Shown here piece after piece: positions 46,691 to 58,250 of a stretch of DNA of 64,000 bases. The DNA comes from Plantago major (taxonomy: Eukaryota; Streptophyta; Magnoliopsida; Lamiales; Plantaginaceae), in assembly GCA_026545765.1 (NCBI GenBank), contig JAIFAC010000265.1, positions 69,965 to 133,964 on the forward strand, in the 5' to 3' direction. The position numbers and the translations under genes are program-made. Positions within the stretch are counted from its first letter, which is position 1, and each line of letters begins with the position of its first letter. The notes beneath the pieces are model-generated. The model searched no databases. It saw nothing but the letters and a program-made list of their open reading frames with translations, and was not told where the DNA came from.

Positions 46691-47466
46691 GCTATGGCAA
46701 AGGAGGACATATATATGCGGTGGTCATGATGATTTGTTGAACAATCATGGCACGGTGATGATGGTGAGAAAGTATGCACAATTTGATGCTTATGGTGGAT
46801 GGACGGTTGAAGGTCACAATGACAAGGTCATATCATGAACGTGTGGGTGAAGGTGTTTAGGAAAGATGAGAAAAACAAACTGCAAGTCAATTGATAAAAG
46901 TGATTAGGGTTTGAACAAAACTTGGGCCTCATAAATTGAAATCAAAATAAATTACGAGGCTCGACCCACTGTATAAAATAAAATACGATTCTTATAGTAA
47001 GATTACGCCATCTGATAACTTACAATTTTCTAAACTGGGAGATAAGCCCCAGAGGAGTCCTAAATTTAATCTGAGCGTAGCTTTGTTTCAGATATTTTCC
47101 TTGGGTGCGATATATGGCTGAACGTTGTTTTTCTATAAGTTGACTCTTGTGGTTTTTGCCTTGGTGTTTTGTTTGTTGAATTTTTTTTTTTTTTTGTAAT
47201 AAAGCATATACCCTGACTTTATCAAACTCAAGAAAGCGATAACTTGGATCGTGATATATCCCAAAGCGACTTTCCGATCAATCAATGCTAGCTAGCTTAG
47301 CAAGTTTATTCGCTACTAAATTATGCTTCCTATTAATCCAATTTAACTCCATACTCCAAGGTAGGTGGAGAAGCTTCCTGCACTCCAAAACAAGTGACTT
47401 GATATTCTCAACTTCTTCCGACAGCTCCAGTTCACATTTCACCATTTGGACTACTGTTAATCAACC

Positions 47467-50400
47467 TCAATTCATGGTACTCTTCTCTCCCAAGATTCCT
47501 CCATCCCCAATTTTAGTGCCATCAATTCCGTAGACATAGCAGATCCGGTCACCAGCGCCGTCCCTAACCACCCCTCCGATGCCGGCACGATTAGTTCCAG
47601 TGAGGAGACTACCATCCACGTTCAATTTCACCCAACCAGGTTCCGCGAAATGAGTTTGCAAATCAGAGCTCAGTTGTTTAATTTGGAAAAGGAGTGAATT
47701 AATTGTTTCTCTCTTGTTCTTGAAAACCCAGGTGTTCCTTGATTTCCAGATATGCCAGATGGATGCCATGAAAATCCATTTCCAGGCTACACTTGGAGTT
47801 AACGAGCAACAAAATTGGGATCTCATGATATTTTCTTCAAGCCAACTATCTTCTAGTAAGGAAAGTAGAATTTGTAGTTGAGCTGCTGAAAGAAGCTCCC
47901 GCCATACAGCTATGGCAGCTGGGCAATTGCGCAAAGTGTGATCTACGGTTTCATCTGGAGCCGAACAGATTGGACACACTCCAGAATCCGTAAGTTTCCT
48001 ATGCTTTCGTAAATGATTGGTAGCTAAATTTTCTTGAACACCAATCCATAGGAAATGTTTGAGCTTATTATTGAATTTGGACTTCCATAGCCATGTCCAG
48101 TTGTTTGTTGCGCTAGGAGAGTCTACATACGTCTCTTTAATCGCTCTATAAGCCAATTGACAAGTAAATTGGCCATTTGCACTTTCGTTCCACAGTATGC
48201 TATCTGTTGTATCATCTAAATGAATTGGGAACCCAAATATTTTCTCTTTAACCTCCCGTGGGAGTTGGGATTGTAAAGAATTCAGTGGCCACTCTCCAGT
48301 GGTTCCAATTACTTCATGTAGTAAGAGATTTGACTCTGCGGGTACTATTTGAACTCCTTCCTCTCTAAGTGATCCAGATCCCAGCCAATTATCAAACCAA
48401 AAGGAAATACTACGCCCATTTCCTATCTTCCAATGCAGAAAAGGTTTAATGAGATTGACTCATCGAATTATTCCTTTCCAGGTAGCGCTATCACCCTGTT
48501 TGGCAGAACAGTTCAACAACTCCCCCTGTTTAAGGTATTTTGCTTCAACCAACTTACCCCAAACTGTATCTTCTTTTCGTAGAATTTTCCAGGCCAATTT
48601 TGCTAATAAAGATTCATTACTCTCTCTGGCTGTACTGATTCCTAATCAACCTTCGATTTTGGTAAAGTTACCTTCTGCCAACCCACTAGGTGTAATTTCT
48701 TTTTTCAATATCTGTGGACCATAACAAATCATTTATTTATCCGATCCAGTTTATTGCACACATGCTCAGCAAGACAGCTTGATTGCATTGAATAAATTGG
48801 AATCAAGAAGAAAAGATTGATTAGAGTTGCTCACCCTGCTAGTGAAAGAAACCTATATTTCCAACCACTCAATCTAGCCAGAATTTGGTCAAAAGTATCT
48901 GCATATACTCTTCTATCCACTCGCCCATGTGCTAGATGGATTCCTAGGTATTTACCTAGATTTGTAGTTTGACCAAACCCCAAGACGCCACTTATAGATC
49001 TCTTCAAACCAGCACCACCACACTTTGAGAAGAAAACCTTAGATTTCCATTGCTTTAAACCTGAGGTTCCATAGAATTTGGTTAGAACACTATTGATTGT
49101 TCTTGCTGTAGCTATGGTGGCCTTGCCCATTAGAACCAAATCGTCAAAAAACAAATGAGATAGGGCTGGACCACCTCGACAGGGCAATATGGGGCTCCAT
49201 TTTCTTTTGTACGGCTTCCTGGATCAAATAAGATAGGCTCCACACAAGACAGATAAATATGGGGATAATGGGTCTCCTTGACGCACCCTACATGAATGTG
49301 TAAAAGCATCTTGTGGTTCACCATTCCATAGGATTTTAGTTGACGATTATGCACGCAAAACATTACTAAATCAAAAAGTGACTCAGGAAACTGAAAAGCA
49401 TATAATGTCTCTTCCAGAAAGTCCCAATTGACTTTATTGTAGGCCTTCTCAAGGTCAAGTTTCATAATCATACGACACACCTTATTCTTCTTCTTAGCTC
49501 TCAGAGAATGTAATAATTTTGTAACATAAATATATTATCCTGAGTACTCACCCTTTATGAAGCTTGCTTGGGTTGGGGCAATTAAGGAGGGCATAAAATT
49601 ACGCAATCGCATAGTCAGACACTTAGTAACAAATTTATAGAGAACATTACATAGTGAGATGGGGTAAATTACTAAATCAGAGACGGATTAGGTACCTTTG
49701 AATGAGACAAATGTGAGCTTCACACATGCTAGGATTGAAGAACGCCTGCAAATGCCTTTTGAATAAAATCCAACAACGACTCAGCAATCCAGTTCCACCC
49801 CTTTTGATAAAATACAGCTTGTAAACCATCAGGGCCTGGCACTTTAAAAGGGTGTGTTGCCCAAACTACATCTTTTAATTCCTTCATATCCACAATACTC
49901 TCCAGCTGATTCCTGTTCTCAGCTGACAGAACAGCCTGGAAAGAGGAAATATCCAGTAAACATGTTGTGCCAGATCTAGTACCAGGATTCCCATTCGAAA
50001 AAAGCCCCGCAAAATAGTCTGTTTCATGATTTCGCAATGCTTCATCATATTTCACCCATTCACCATCATTTTTCAGCATTAGGATCTTATTCTTCCTTCT
50101 GCGCATAAGTGTAGACTTATGAAAGAATTTGGTGTTTCGATCTCCATTCACAAGCCATTGAACTCTCGATTTTTAGTACCAAAAAATCTCTTCTTGCTGT
50201 AGGATCTTGTTATATTCCTGGATCAACTTAAATTCTAAGTTATGTAAAAACTCATTAAACCGTTCAGACAGAGCTTTTTGGGTTCCCGCTAACCTGGCCA
50301 AGAATTTTTTCTTTCTACAAAAGATATTTCCAAACCGTTCTCTATTCCAAGGGAGCATCTTCTCAGGTACTCTTGAAATTGCTTGAGTGATATCCTTACT

Positions 50401-50820
50401 TGTGGAACAAATATTTCTCAAGATAGGTTCACACTCAGGATGTGTAAACCAAGCAGCCTCGAATCTAAACGGTCGATTCTCAATGCTCGATTCTAGTCCA
50501 TAGCAATTAGTAAGGATATGATGGTGATCTGAATGGATTCGGGAAGATGTAGTACGGCATTCTCTGGAAATCTTTCTACCCACTTTATTCGCCATGGCAC
50601 GATCAATGCGCCTTTAATGATCCACCCATTTTCCCTCTTGTTAGTCCATGTGAAATTAGGGCTTCTAATGTCAACAGGTTCTGACGAACTTGCTCCTATT
50701 CGCCACCGCAATTTTCTGCCAACCGTCCGCTGGTTGTCTTCCCAAATTAGGATGTGTGTGTCCACTTGATTGCCCATACTGTCGACGGATTTCCATGCCA
50801 TGAACTACCTGCTCTCCTCG
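47467..50820 (-). pseudogene. LINE ORF2 (endonuclease remnant, reverse transcriptase, RNase H)
   Basis: On the minus strand the order is as follows. The C-terminal half of the endonuclease (about 50800-50590) has PNFTWTNKRENGWI. Next comes a linker with RPFRFEAAWFTHPECE. Reverse transcriptase follows (about 50150-48830) with TKFFHKS, PGPDGLQAVFYQ and MKLDLEKAYNKVNWDFLEE, and with LFFDDLVLM where FADD is normal, so one residue of the catalytic motif is gone. The zinc-binding RVT domain near 48090-47900 has CPICSAPDETVDHTLRNC. A plant-type RNase H (about 47640-47467) has WVKLNVDGSLL with its first catalytic Asp. Several stops and frame changes separate these parts. The endonuclease N-terminus, including the usual NWRG-type start, is absent. 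The product would nick target DNA and reverse-transcribe the LINE RNA. Confidence 0.85.
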
Positions 50821-50829
50821 AGTCGCTCG

Positions 50830-52355
50830 TGTTATCTTTGCTGCCCGTGAAATTGGTGGAACTGGGTTAGTATCACTGGATTTTGGATCCAATTGACTAC
50901 CATCATCCTGTTGTGAAAATTTATTTCCAAGTCCTCTGGGTCGATCTCCATTGGTTCCTGGTTCTCCATGTTGAGAGGATGCTCCATGGATTATTACTGT
51001 TTCAGTTGCTAGAGAGCTGAATCGATTATTACTTGGGTTTGGCTCTCTTATAACTATTCCAGGTCGAGGAGTTCTACTAGTAGGATTAGATCTTGCAGCC
51101 AAATTTGGATTTAGACTCCTTGGTCGGATTCGCTTACCCCTGTTTTGCACCTGGGGTCCACCTGATTAGAGGATTCAGGTCGGTCATTAATTCCTCCAGT
51201 ACCACTTAGGCCTCCAGCATCATTTGGACCTGGTCCAGTAACAAAGGTGGGTGGTCTTTGGTTGGTCTTGTTGGTCAGCAGGCTGCCTGAGACTTCCAGG
51301 CTATCCTCTGCTGAGATCCTTGTGCATTCCGTTAGTTTTTGCTGGTTTTTCTTCCTCCGCTCACCAACATCCAGTCCCCAAACTCCTTATTTCTTGCCTT
51401 ATCCACCAGCCAAGCTGATTCAACATCTGTCTGCTCAATAATCTGCTGATCAGCTTGTGTAGACCCAGAGTTTTGTTCCTGATTTCTCCCTGTTGTATAA
51501 CTCATATGTGTTTTGGGCGACATTCTCCAATTGTATGTCCCACCTTACCACAACTATGACACAAAGAGGGTATATTTTCATAGGCCACCTGATACACTTT
51601 CCCACAAATATATAGGCCTAATTCCAATGGCTTACTAGTTTCTACCTCGACGCAAAAACGAGCAAAACGTCCTTTCTTCGCATTAAAAGTGTTCCCATCG
51701 ATTTTAAGCAGTTTGCCAATACAAGTAGCCAAGGAGTGTATCATAGATTCACGAAACAGCTCAATAGGGAGATTTAAGATCCTAACCCAAGTGATTGTAG
51801 TTTCAATTTTATCTTGATCTGCCCAAAAGTTAAGAACCCATGTTCGGATTGACAAAAGCTTCCTGCTAGCTGCCATGGACCTTCTGTCAGAATCATTACT
51901 CTCTTTTCCTCACTTAAACCACGCAGGCAGTAACAATTGTATCCCAAGTCTGTGAGTTCAAAGAAGTGCCCTTGTAAAGACCACATAGCTTCCAATTTGC
52001 TGAGTAAGGTAGGGTAAAACCAAGATTTTCCAATTACCTTAATCAAAATTGTGTTTTTCCAAGAGTCAATCATTAGATCATGGAACTCTTTATCAACCTC
52101 CACCTGTTTGAATGGAATTTCCGGGGTTGGCGGAATAATCCTAATTCGTTTCTGTTAATCTGCATATTTGTTGTCATCAATTTTCACGTCTCTTGGTTTT
52201 GTCATGACGGAAGCCTTATTTGCATATGTTGGTTTTGCTGCAGGTGGTGTTTCATCATCCAAAATCTCTTCATCAGATCCATCCATGTCTGTGTCTAAAT
52301 TGTGGCCATCACCAACAGATCTGGGACGTTTTTGAAGGCGTGTATCAGATGACAT
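50830..52355 (-). pseudogene. LINE ORF1 (DUF4283 and zinc knuckle RNA-binding protein)
   Basis: The start at 52355 gives MSSDTRLQKRPRSVG and an acidic stretch. A DUF4283-type RNA-binding domain follows (about 52100-51780) with FFELTDLGYNCYCLRG and EGPWQLAG motifs, then CHSCGKVGHTIGEC (CX2CX4HX4C, about 51560-51515). A Pro/Asn/Arg-rich tail lies at 51150-50830. Plant L1 ORF1 proteins coat the element RNA, and DUF4283 plus CCHC is the typical plant layout. Stops and frame changes occur between the N-terminal part, the domain and the tail. The tail runs directly into the second half of the ORF2 endonuclease, showing an internal deletion at the ORF1/ORF2 junction. Confidence 0.82.
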
Positions 52356-52665
52356 CGCTCAGGAGAAAGAAAGCAAAGGCTGCGGCGCCGGAAGTAAGAT
52401 CCGGCTGGGATTCGCCTTAGGTTACCTAGGGCAAGAGCTGGCGTTCTCTTTTGCAAAAGTGTGATCACCTGTTTGTTGAATTTCAGGACTTATAGTTTTA
52501 GCTTTTCTGGATGGCTTTGTTCTTGGTTGGGCTTTCTTTGTGGTTGATGTGTATTTTGTCACCTTTGTTGTGTACTTGTATTCATAGTTGCACTGTGTTA
52601 TGGACTTATGGTTTTTACTTGAATAAAATCTTAAAATTCTTTTAAAAAGAAGTTCTATACTTCTA

Positions 52666-53357
52666 TTTGATTCAGCTTGTGATTATTTGTGGAGCTTTTA
52701 ATGTTAGGTAGTTGGAAAATAGCAACTTTTAGTGTTTTGAAATGGAAATGTAAGAACCGTTAAATAAAAAAACGAAAACGTAAAAATACAATGCAGAAAC
52801 ACGCGTAGCATGTTACGCGAGTTCTAGTATGTAATATACGAGTATAATTTAAAATCGAAATATTATTCAATATATTTTTGGATTCAATTTTTTTATTTTT
52901 TTGACAGTTTAATGTCCTTTCATTTTTCTAGAAAACAACAAAACCCATTTATATTTTGTTCCTCGAATATTGATTGTAACGAATCAAATTGTTCAATTGG
53001 TAAAGAATTAGTGAGTTATAAACCGAGTGTACGTTTAATCCCAAACACTTGGTACAAAAATAAAACACCGCTTCCGCTTAAAAGCAATAATAAATATTTG
53101 TAATTTGGCTAAAATGACCCTAACTCATTAAAAATCTTATAAAATTAATGAAAAATTGAAATAACTTTATACAAACACAAAAACATTAACATGCACGATT
53201 GAACACAAAATAACAACAATAAAAAAAATCAAAAATGTAAAAAAAATATTTTTTAGAAAATGTTTCTTATACAAATACAATAATATTAATACGCATTTAT
53301 TGAACAACAATCGAATTTTATTGTGAAGAATGAAAAGATTAAATGTTTCTAAATATA
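52666..53357. other. AT-rich non-coding DNA
   Basis: No gene or repeat recognised between the LINE remains and the next MITE. A 63-codon frame at 52912-53103 (+) shows no domain. Confidence 0.5.
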
Positions 53358-53599
53358 TACTCCTCCGTCCAGCTTTCATATTCCTATTTGACTTTTTTAG
53401 TCAACGCTATAAACTTCGTCTGCTAATTACTCATAAATATTGGTAAAAAATTGAAATTCATATTATTAAATATTTACATTTCAATTTTTCATAATATATT
53501 TTCAAAATTCATCAAGGTATTATATGTAATTAAATTAAACTTAAAGTAATCTGCCGATTGTAAAAAGTCAAATGGAAAGATGAAATTTGACGAGGAGTA
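53358..53599. mobile_element. Stowaway-like MITE
   Basis: A 242-bp element from TACTCCTCCGTCC to GACGAGGAGTA, with TA at both ends and inverted subterminal sequence (CATATTCCTATTTGACTTTTT against AAAAAGTCAAATGGAAAGATG). No coding sequence. Confidence 0.8.
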
Positions 53600-55560
53600 T
53601 TAATTATTTAAAAAATTAAAATAAAATAAAGAAAGGGCCAAATGGCCTGTTATAACCGAATTATTTGAAGAAATGGCCGTTGTAACAGGCCATTTTACAT
53701 ATTTTTTTTAAATTTTTTTTCCAAATAATCCGTTTATATTTAGAAACTTTTTTTTTTTCATTAGCATTGTTCTTCATTGAGCGAACAAACTGCTTCACCA
53801 CATGATCGTCATAGGTCCCAAAGATTGTTGCATATCTCAACAAAATGTGTGATGTGTTGTCATGACTTCCTTTGCCATCGAATTGTCAAACTTAGGGGTT
53901 GATCATATCCACCGCATTCTCGCATTGTCAATCTTCGTGTATGGCTTGCTATAAGTGAAGGATGATTTGGAACCTTCATCAAGACTCTCTTCGTAGCTCC
54001 CGATGAATTCCTTCAATCGATCGGCCGATCATTCCACCGAGTTGAATGACATATCTCCTCGTTTTGATATCGGCTTAGCGATGATGGTTCCTCATACACC
54101 ACATGGCGCTTTCCTCCCACCTTGCTAGTTTCAAATTGCTTCTTGCTCAAAATCTTCTCGTGTGGATTCTCGCTCCATAAGCTTTGCAATCTTGAGGTCT
54201 TGTTCTCGGTATGCTTCATAAGAAATTCCATGGATTTTGTCAAAGCTAACACCATTTGGTCAAGTGCGTGATTATTCACCGCTGGGAGGTGAAGAGGAAC
54301 TTCTCTTTTTAGGAGATGATGGCAAAGACCCGCTGTCATCATCATCGATGTTTCTTCTCCATCTCTTTGTGGAGTCAGAGCTAGCGCTTCATATGTACTT
54401 TGATAGCTATGGTTTGCGGGTCTTCAAAGACCTCGATCAAGGCTTCATCCGATGTTTGAGAAGAGTTGATCGCCTTCCTAGAGGCATAGTGCTTCACTAG
54501 AGATGAGAGGTAGAGATGTCCCATGTATGCGTTAAAATCGTGGCAACTAAAGTTGCTCAAATTATAATTTTATTTATCTAATGAATGCGGCGTACAATTT
54601 TCACCTAATCCGCCGATTCTAGTCTTCTAAAGCGCTAACTCGATCTTCAAATTTTTCGCTTATGACTTCAAAGTCGCCATAAACGCCGATGTGAGGGCTT
54701 CGCTTGATCTTGATCAATCGTGAACTTGAGAGTGTTTTAAGGCGAGCGATGACGAACTTCTTGGGTATTTCATGAACTCCACGAAGAAACGCTTCTAGAT
54801 CGTCGCAGGATTTAGCCTTTGATCTTCTTTAGAGGAAGTTTGACCGACAGGAAACGTTTCTCCAAGGGCTTTTGAGCTTGATCTCGATCTAACACATCTA
54901 TCGCGAAGAACTTCAAGAAGGTCGATCGGCTTTGACTCGCTTGATTTGATCTTCCTTCGCAAATCATTGATCTTCCAATAATGTTTTTCCAAGTGCGCAG
55001 GGCTTCTTCGATCAAACGGCATTTCTCTCGATTCCGGATGAACTTCGAGTGCTTGTCAACTTCAAGGCGGATTCGAGAGAAGGATGAGAGGATTTGCTTG
55101 TCTGGAACTTGTGATCTTGTTGTGGAACTTCTGGTGTCTCTTCTCTTTTTGCGTGGGGAAAATGAATGGGGTTGCTCTTCTATTTATAATGTTTAGAAGA
55201 GAATCTTTTTTATATATGTAGGAGACTCGTTCACATATAGCCTAGTCCATTCATTCACATATAGCCCAGTACATCACATATAGCCTAGCCTAATTTATTC
55301 ACACGTAATTTCAATTTATACGATTTACTTCCATGTCTTCCATGTATTAATTTAATTTAAATTTATATATTAGAAAATGATCTAGCAATTTTATTTTAAA
55401 ATTTAATTTAGTAAAATTCCAAAAATGCTAGAAAATTGTATTTTATTTTCTAATATATATCTTTAAATGTCAATTTAGAGTATACGAATTTCGTTCGTCT
55501 ACAAATGCCCTCGACTTGTTTGTGAATAGTCCAAGAGACTTCGACTGAATCTTACAAGTA
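53600..55560 (-). mobile_element. Decayed LTR-element remains, possibly gag and LTR of a Tat-lineage Gypsy
   Basis: On the minus strand a TATA motif (TTATAAATAG, about 55180-55188) is followed by a leader-like segment. Charged open stretches follow at about 55020-54800 and 54350-54010, without a recognised domain. The order (promoter-like region, leader, charged low-similarity protein) fits an LTR and gag region, and neighbouring DNA holds Tat-type polymerase remains. I cannot define boundaries or prove the family. A broken host gene is an alternative. Confidence 0.35.
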
Positions 55561-55701
55561 GCAACATTTATCAATGACTGGATTTTTATACTGTGCTCAT
55601 TATAGATCGTATGTTTGATGGTCTAATTAGGACTTAGTTAGATATATTCTCTTCAACCTAAAATTCATTCAATTCAGCTTCACTAATTCAAATTTTAGTT
55701 A

Positions 55702-55949
55702 TACTCCTTCATTCCATTAAACTTTCCATTTTTCCATTTTATGCTCCATTAAAACTTTCTATTTCCTTTATGAAAACCTACTATCCCCATTATTAATATT
55801 TTAATCACTCTCTTTCATACTTTATCAATTCTCTTTCTTACTTTTTACTATACACTTATTACTTTATCTATATAAACCATTTTTTACTCCAACTTCTTAA
55901 AAATTGTGCAAAAATCAAATAGCAAGTTATCTTTGAAATTGAGGGAGTA
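55702..55949. mobile_element. Stowaway-like MITE
   Basis: A 248-bp element from TACTCCTTCATTCCATTAAAC to TTGAAATTGAGGGAGTA, with TA at both ends. The interior is AT-rich with TTTCCATTT-type words and no coding sequence. Confidence 0.75.
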
Positions 55950-58250
55950 TATTATACTACAATTCAATTCAGTTCAATTTAGTTCAAGAATTTCAAATTG
56001 AAGAATTAATGACTTAGTCCATAATTAATTACTTTTAGGCAAAGGGAGAGGAATCGAGAACAAGGGAGAGGAATCGAGAACAGCAGAAACCAGCATTCTT
56101 ATCACATTTATGACAAAAAGAAGTATGTCATGCAAAGTATAACATCATTCTTGACAAAAAGAATCATTCTTATCACATTTATGAATGAACTTAGAATAAA
56201 CTAAGCTGCCTACGTACCTCTTAAAGAGGATCAAGTCAAAACGTAGTTCATCGAACTCCATTAAAGATAATGGGAATGGAGGGGGGCGATACGCTTATAC
56301 TCATGCGGCCATGGGTATCTATTACTTAGCCACCTTACACGAGGTGAGGCGAAGTTAATGCTTAACCACGTGTCATGCCATCGTGGTTACCTTTCGCAGT
56401 TTAAGCTCATACGGGTCAAGAACATCTATTACTTAGCCACCTTAGATGAGGTGATGCGAGTTAACAGTTTAGCCACGTGTCATGCCATTAGTGGTCACCG
56501 TCATAGCTTTATGCTCACGCTGGTCAAGCATTCTAATCTAAGCACCCCATTTTGTTTTGAGGGCTCGATTTTTTTTGCTAGTCTACACCCCCGCTTTGTT
56601 TTGAGGGCTCCTGCAATTATCATTATTTTTTTTGCTAATCTAAGCACCCATGCTTTGTTTTGAGGGCTCTCGATTTTTTATACATACATATAACGGTAGT
56701 ACCGCTCAAGAACTTTCCATCGATGGGGCCAATTTCAACCCATCATCACTTCTAAGTTTATGAGCTGGTATATGCTTCTTTGATAACATACGTCTGGCCC
56801 CACTGGGCGTGAACTTGTTTCCGCTTTGTGAGTCATGATAATCGTCTTCTCCAAAGAAGTACAAGATCTCCTACTTGAAAGGAACGAATGCGAACTCTTT
56901 TGTCAATGCTCTAGATGTGTGCTTGATAACATTCGAGCCTTTGTCGGGCTTCCAACCTCTTCTCATCCAATGATTCCAACTCTTCCAAATGAGGCAGCAT
57001 TTTCTTCCTTAGTGAGCTCTTCTTGAATCATGATCCTTAGAGATGGAATTTGACGCTCTAAAGGAAGAACAATTTCACATCATGTACCAATGCGTAAGGG
57101 TGGATCAGTAGAGTCCTGCAGTGTTTTCCTAGCCCACAAGACTTCTCCAATTCTTTCATGCCACCTTTTCGACTTTGCCACTACCTTCTTCAAAGAAGTT
57201 GCACAATGTCTTGTCAAGGCTTCCATGAGGCCATTTATCGCCGCGATAGTACATTAATGATTTCCTTTGAAGTCAAATTGTCATACAAATATTAATCACA
57301 TTGTTACAAAATGGCTTCCCATTGTTTGTGATTATGCATCGAGGAACCCATAGCGATAAATGATGTTCGAACGAATGAAGTTAGTGACATTCTTTCTTTA
57401 CTTCTTTCAAAGGCACAGCTTCCCATTTAGAGAAGTAATCCGTGTCGCTAGTATGTATTGATGTCCACCAGAGGACTTCGCTATCGACCCACAATGTCCA
57501 TTCCCCATGAATCAAAGGGCCGGAGGCAACAATGGATGTAAAGGCTCGTGGTCGTGAATGAAGATAGCATGAACCGCACGCTGGCATCTTCTAGCGTAAT
57601 CCATGCAATCCTCGACCATAGTAGCCAATAGTAACCCATCCTATTAATTCAAATGTAATTTCGCCGATTGATGCGCACCACGCATCACTAATGTGCTTCC
57701 TCCATTGTCAGATAGCTTCCTCCTCACCTGCTAACGCAGAAGACTTCGTCAAGGAGCGTCGATAAAGCATCTCATTGTAGTATATGAAGCATGTTGCCCA
57801 ACGCCTGATTTCTGATCTTCGCCGAGGTTCGTTGGTCAATTTATCATACTTTAAATAGTCCACAACGCACTAACGCCAATCTTCTTTCTCAATTTCATAT
57901 ACTTCTACGGCATGGTTGTTTTCTACCGATCATATCATCATCTTCAAAATGGGAGGGACGACCCAGCTGACATCAGACATCAGAACTTCTCCCTGGCATT
58001 GCAAGAGTAGAGGCGAGTTTAGCTAGAGCATCAGCCTGCCCATTTTCTCTTCTCGAAATATGCTTGATTGTCACACCACCGAGCCATGCAATCATTCTTC
58101 TAGATAGTCGATATATGGCGAAATTTCATCTTTTCGACATCATATTCACCAGATAATTAGTTAACTACCAACTTGAATCGCCATACACGCTGAAGTTCCA
58201 ACTGCTTTGCATCACCGCCAATTCTAACCTGGGAAATTTGTCGGGAAATT
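55950..58250 (-). mobile_element. Ty3/Gypsy Tat-lineage fossil, polymerase end
   Basis: Minus-strand remains of a Gypsy integrase. A zinc-binding region near 57650-57540 (GYYWPTM, EDCMDYARRCQ-like) is followed by a core near 57450-57400 (DYFSKWEAVPLKEV). The C-terminal part, near 56960-56780, has EARQRLECYQ and RSFQVGDLVLLWRR-type motifs. This pattern is that of the Tat/Ogre group. Downstream of the polymerase lies non-coding DNA with tandem repeats (56318-56530 and just after). Upstream the element is cut at 58250 by the Copia LTR at 58251. It is heavily broken and old, with no LTR pair found. Confidence 0.7.
56318..56530. repeat. Two-unit tandem repeat (107 bp) downstream of Tat polymerase remains
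   Basis: TCTATTACTTAGCCACCTTA through CACGTGTCATGCCAT to CTCA-CGGTCAAG occurs at 56318 and 56425. It is followed at 56540-56675 by three copies of a shorter unit with AAGCACCC and TTTGTTTTGAGGGCTC. Tandem repeats in the 3' non-coding region are common in Tat-group elements. Confidence 0.8.

Larger units (their letters stand above)
37341..46996 (-). mobile_element. Large non-autonomous LTR element (LARD/TRIM-like), nested
   Basis: Outer element read on the minus strand with exact 5-bp target duplications GTAAG (37336-37340 and 46997-47001). The 3' LTR is 37341-39645. A 268-bp interior (39646-39913) carries only a primer site (GTGGTATCAGAGCC on the minus strand, about 39898-39911) and a polypurine tract next to 39646. 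The 5' LTR is 39914-46996, interrupted by the chromovirus at 40998-46301. With no coding interior it depends on another element's proteins. LTR ends TGTCACGCC and TTACA, with the initiator-Met primer, fit a Gypsy-derived parasite. The LTRs have diverged clearly, so it is older than the nested chromovirus. Confidence 0.8.
39914..46996 (-). repeat. Right (5') LTR of the non-autonomous element, split by a chromovirus
   Basis: Starts TGTCACGCCCC at 39914 and ends TACGATTCTTATA at 46996. About 1.8 kb remain once the nested element 40998-46301 is set aside. The pieces on both sides of the insert match the left LTR, for example near 46920-46996 (AAATCAAAATAAAT, CCACT-TATAA). Confidence 0.75.
47184..52469 (-). 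mobile_element. L1-type LINE, minus strand, nearly full span
   Basis: A 5.3-kb non-LTR retrotransposon. Its 5' end lies at about 52469, with a 114-bp GC-richer leader before ORF1, and its 3' end is a short A tract (T15 on the plus strand, 47181-47195). It is flanked by a perfect 14-bp target duplication TGTTTGTTGAATTT (47170-47183 and 52470-52483), as expected from target-primed reverse transcription. ORF1 and ORF2 remains are listed separately. It is not competent as it stands: both frames are interrupted and the first half of the endonuclease domain is missing. Confidence 0.88.
47002..52665 (+). mobile_element. 3' end of an older LINE, split by a second LINE
   Basis: The sequence at 47002-47183 and its continuation at 52484-52665 read together like the 3' untranslated tail of a plant L1. 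They contain TTGGTTGGGCTTTCTTTGTGG, TTTGTTGTGTACTTGTATTC and TTACTTGAATAAAAT, the last suggesting a polyadenylation signal. The two halves are joined by the target duplication of the inserted LINE. Only the tail is present. The identification rests on style rather than on a coding domain. Confidence 0.4.

Noticed and set aside
46540-46838. Overlapping frames with Tyr/Ile-rich runs on both strands
   Set aside because: They are translations of the TA/TACATA microsatellite.
56318-56675. Tandem repeats with some regularity, considered as a CRISPR-like or satellite array
   Set aside because: Only two or three units with no uniform spacers, in a plant genome and next to Tat-type polymerase remains, so an element-associated tandem repeat explains them.
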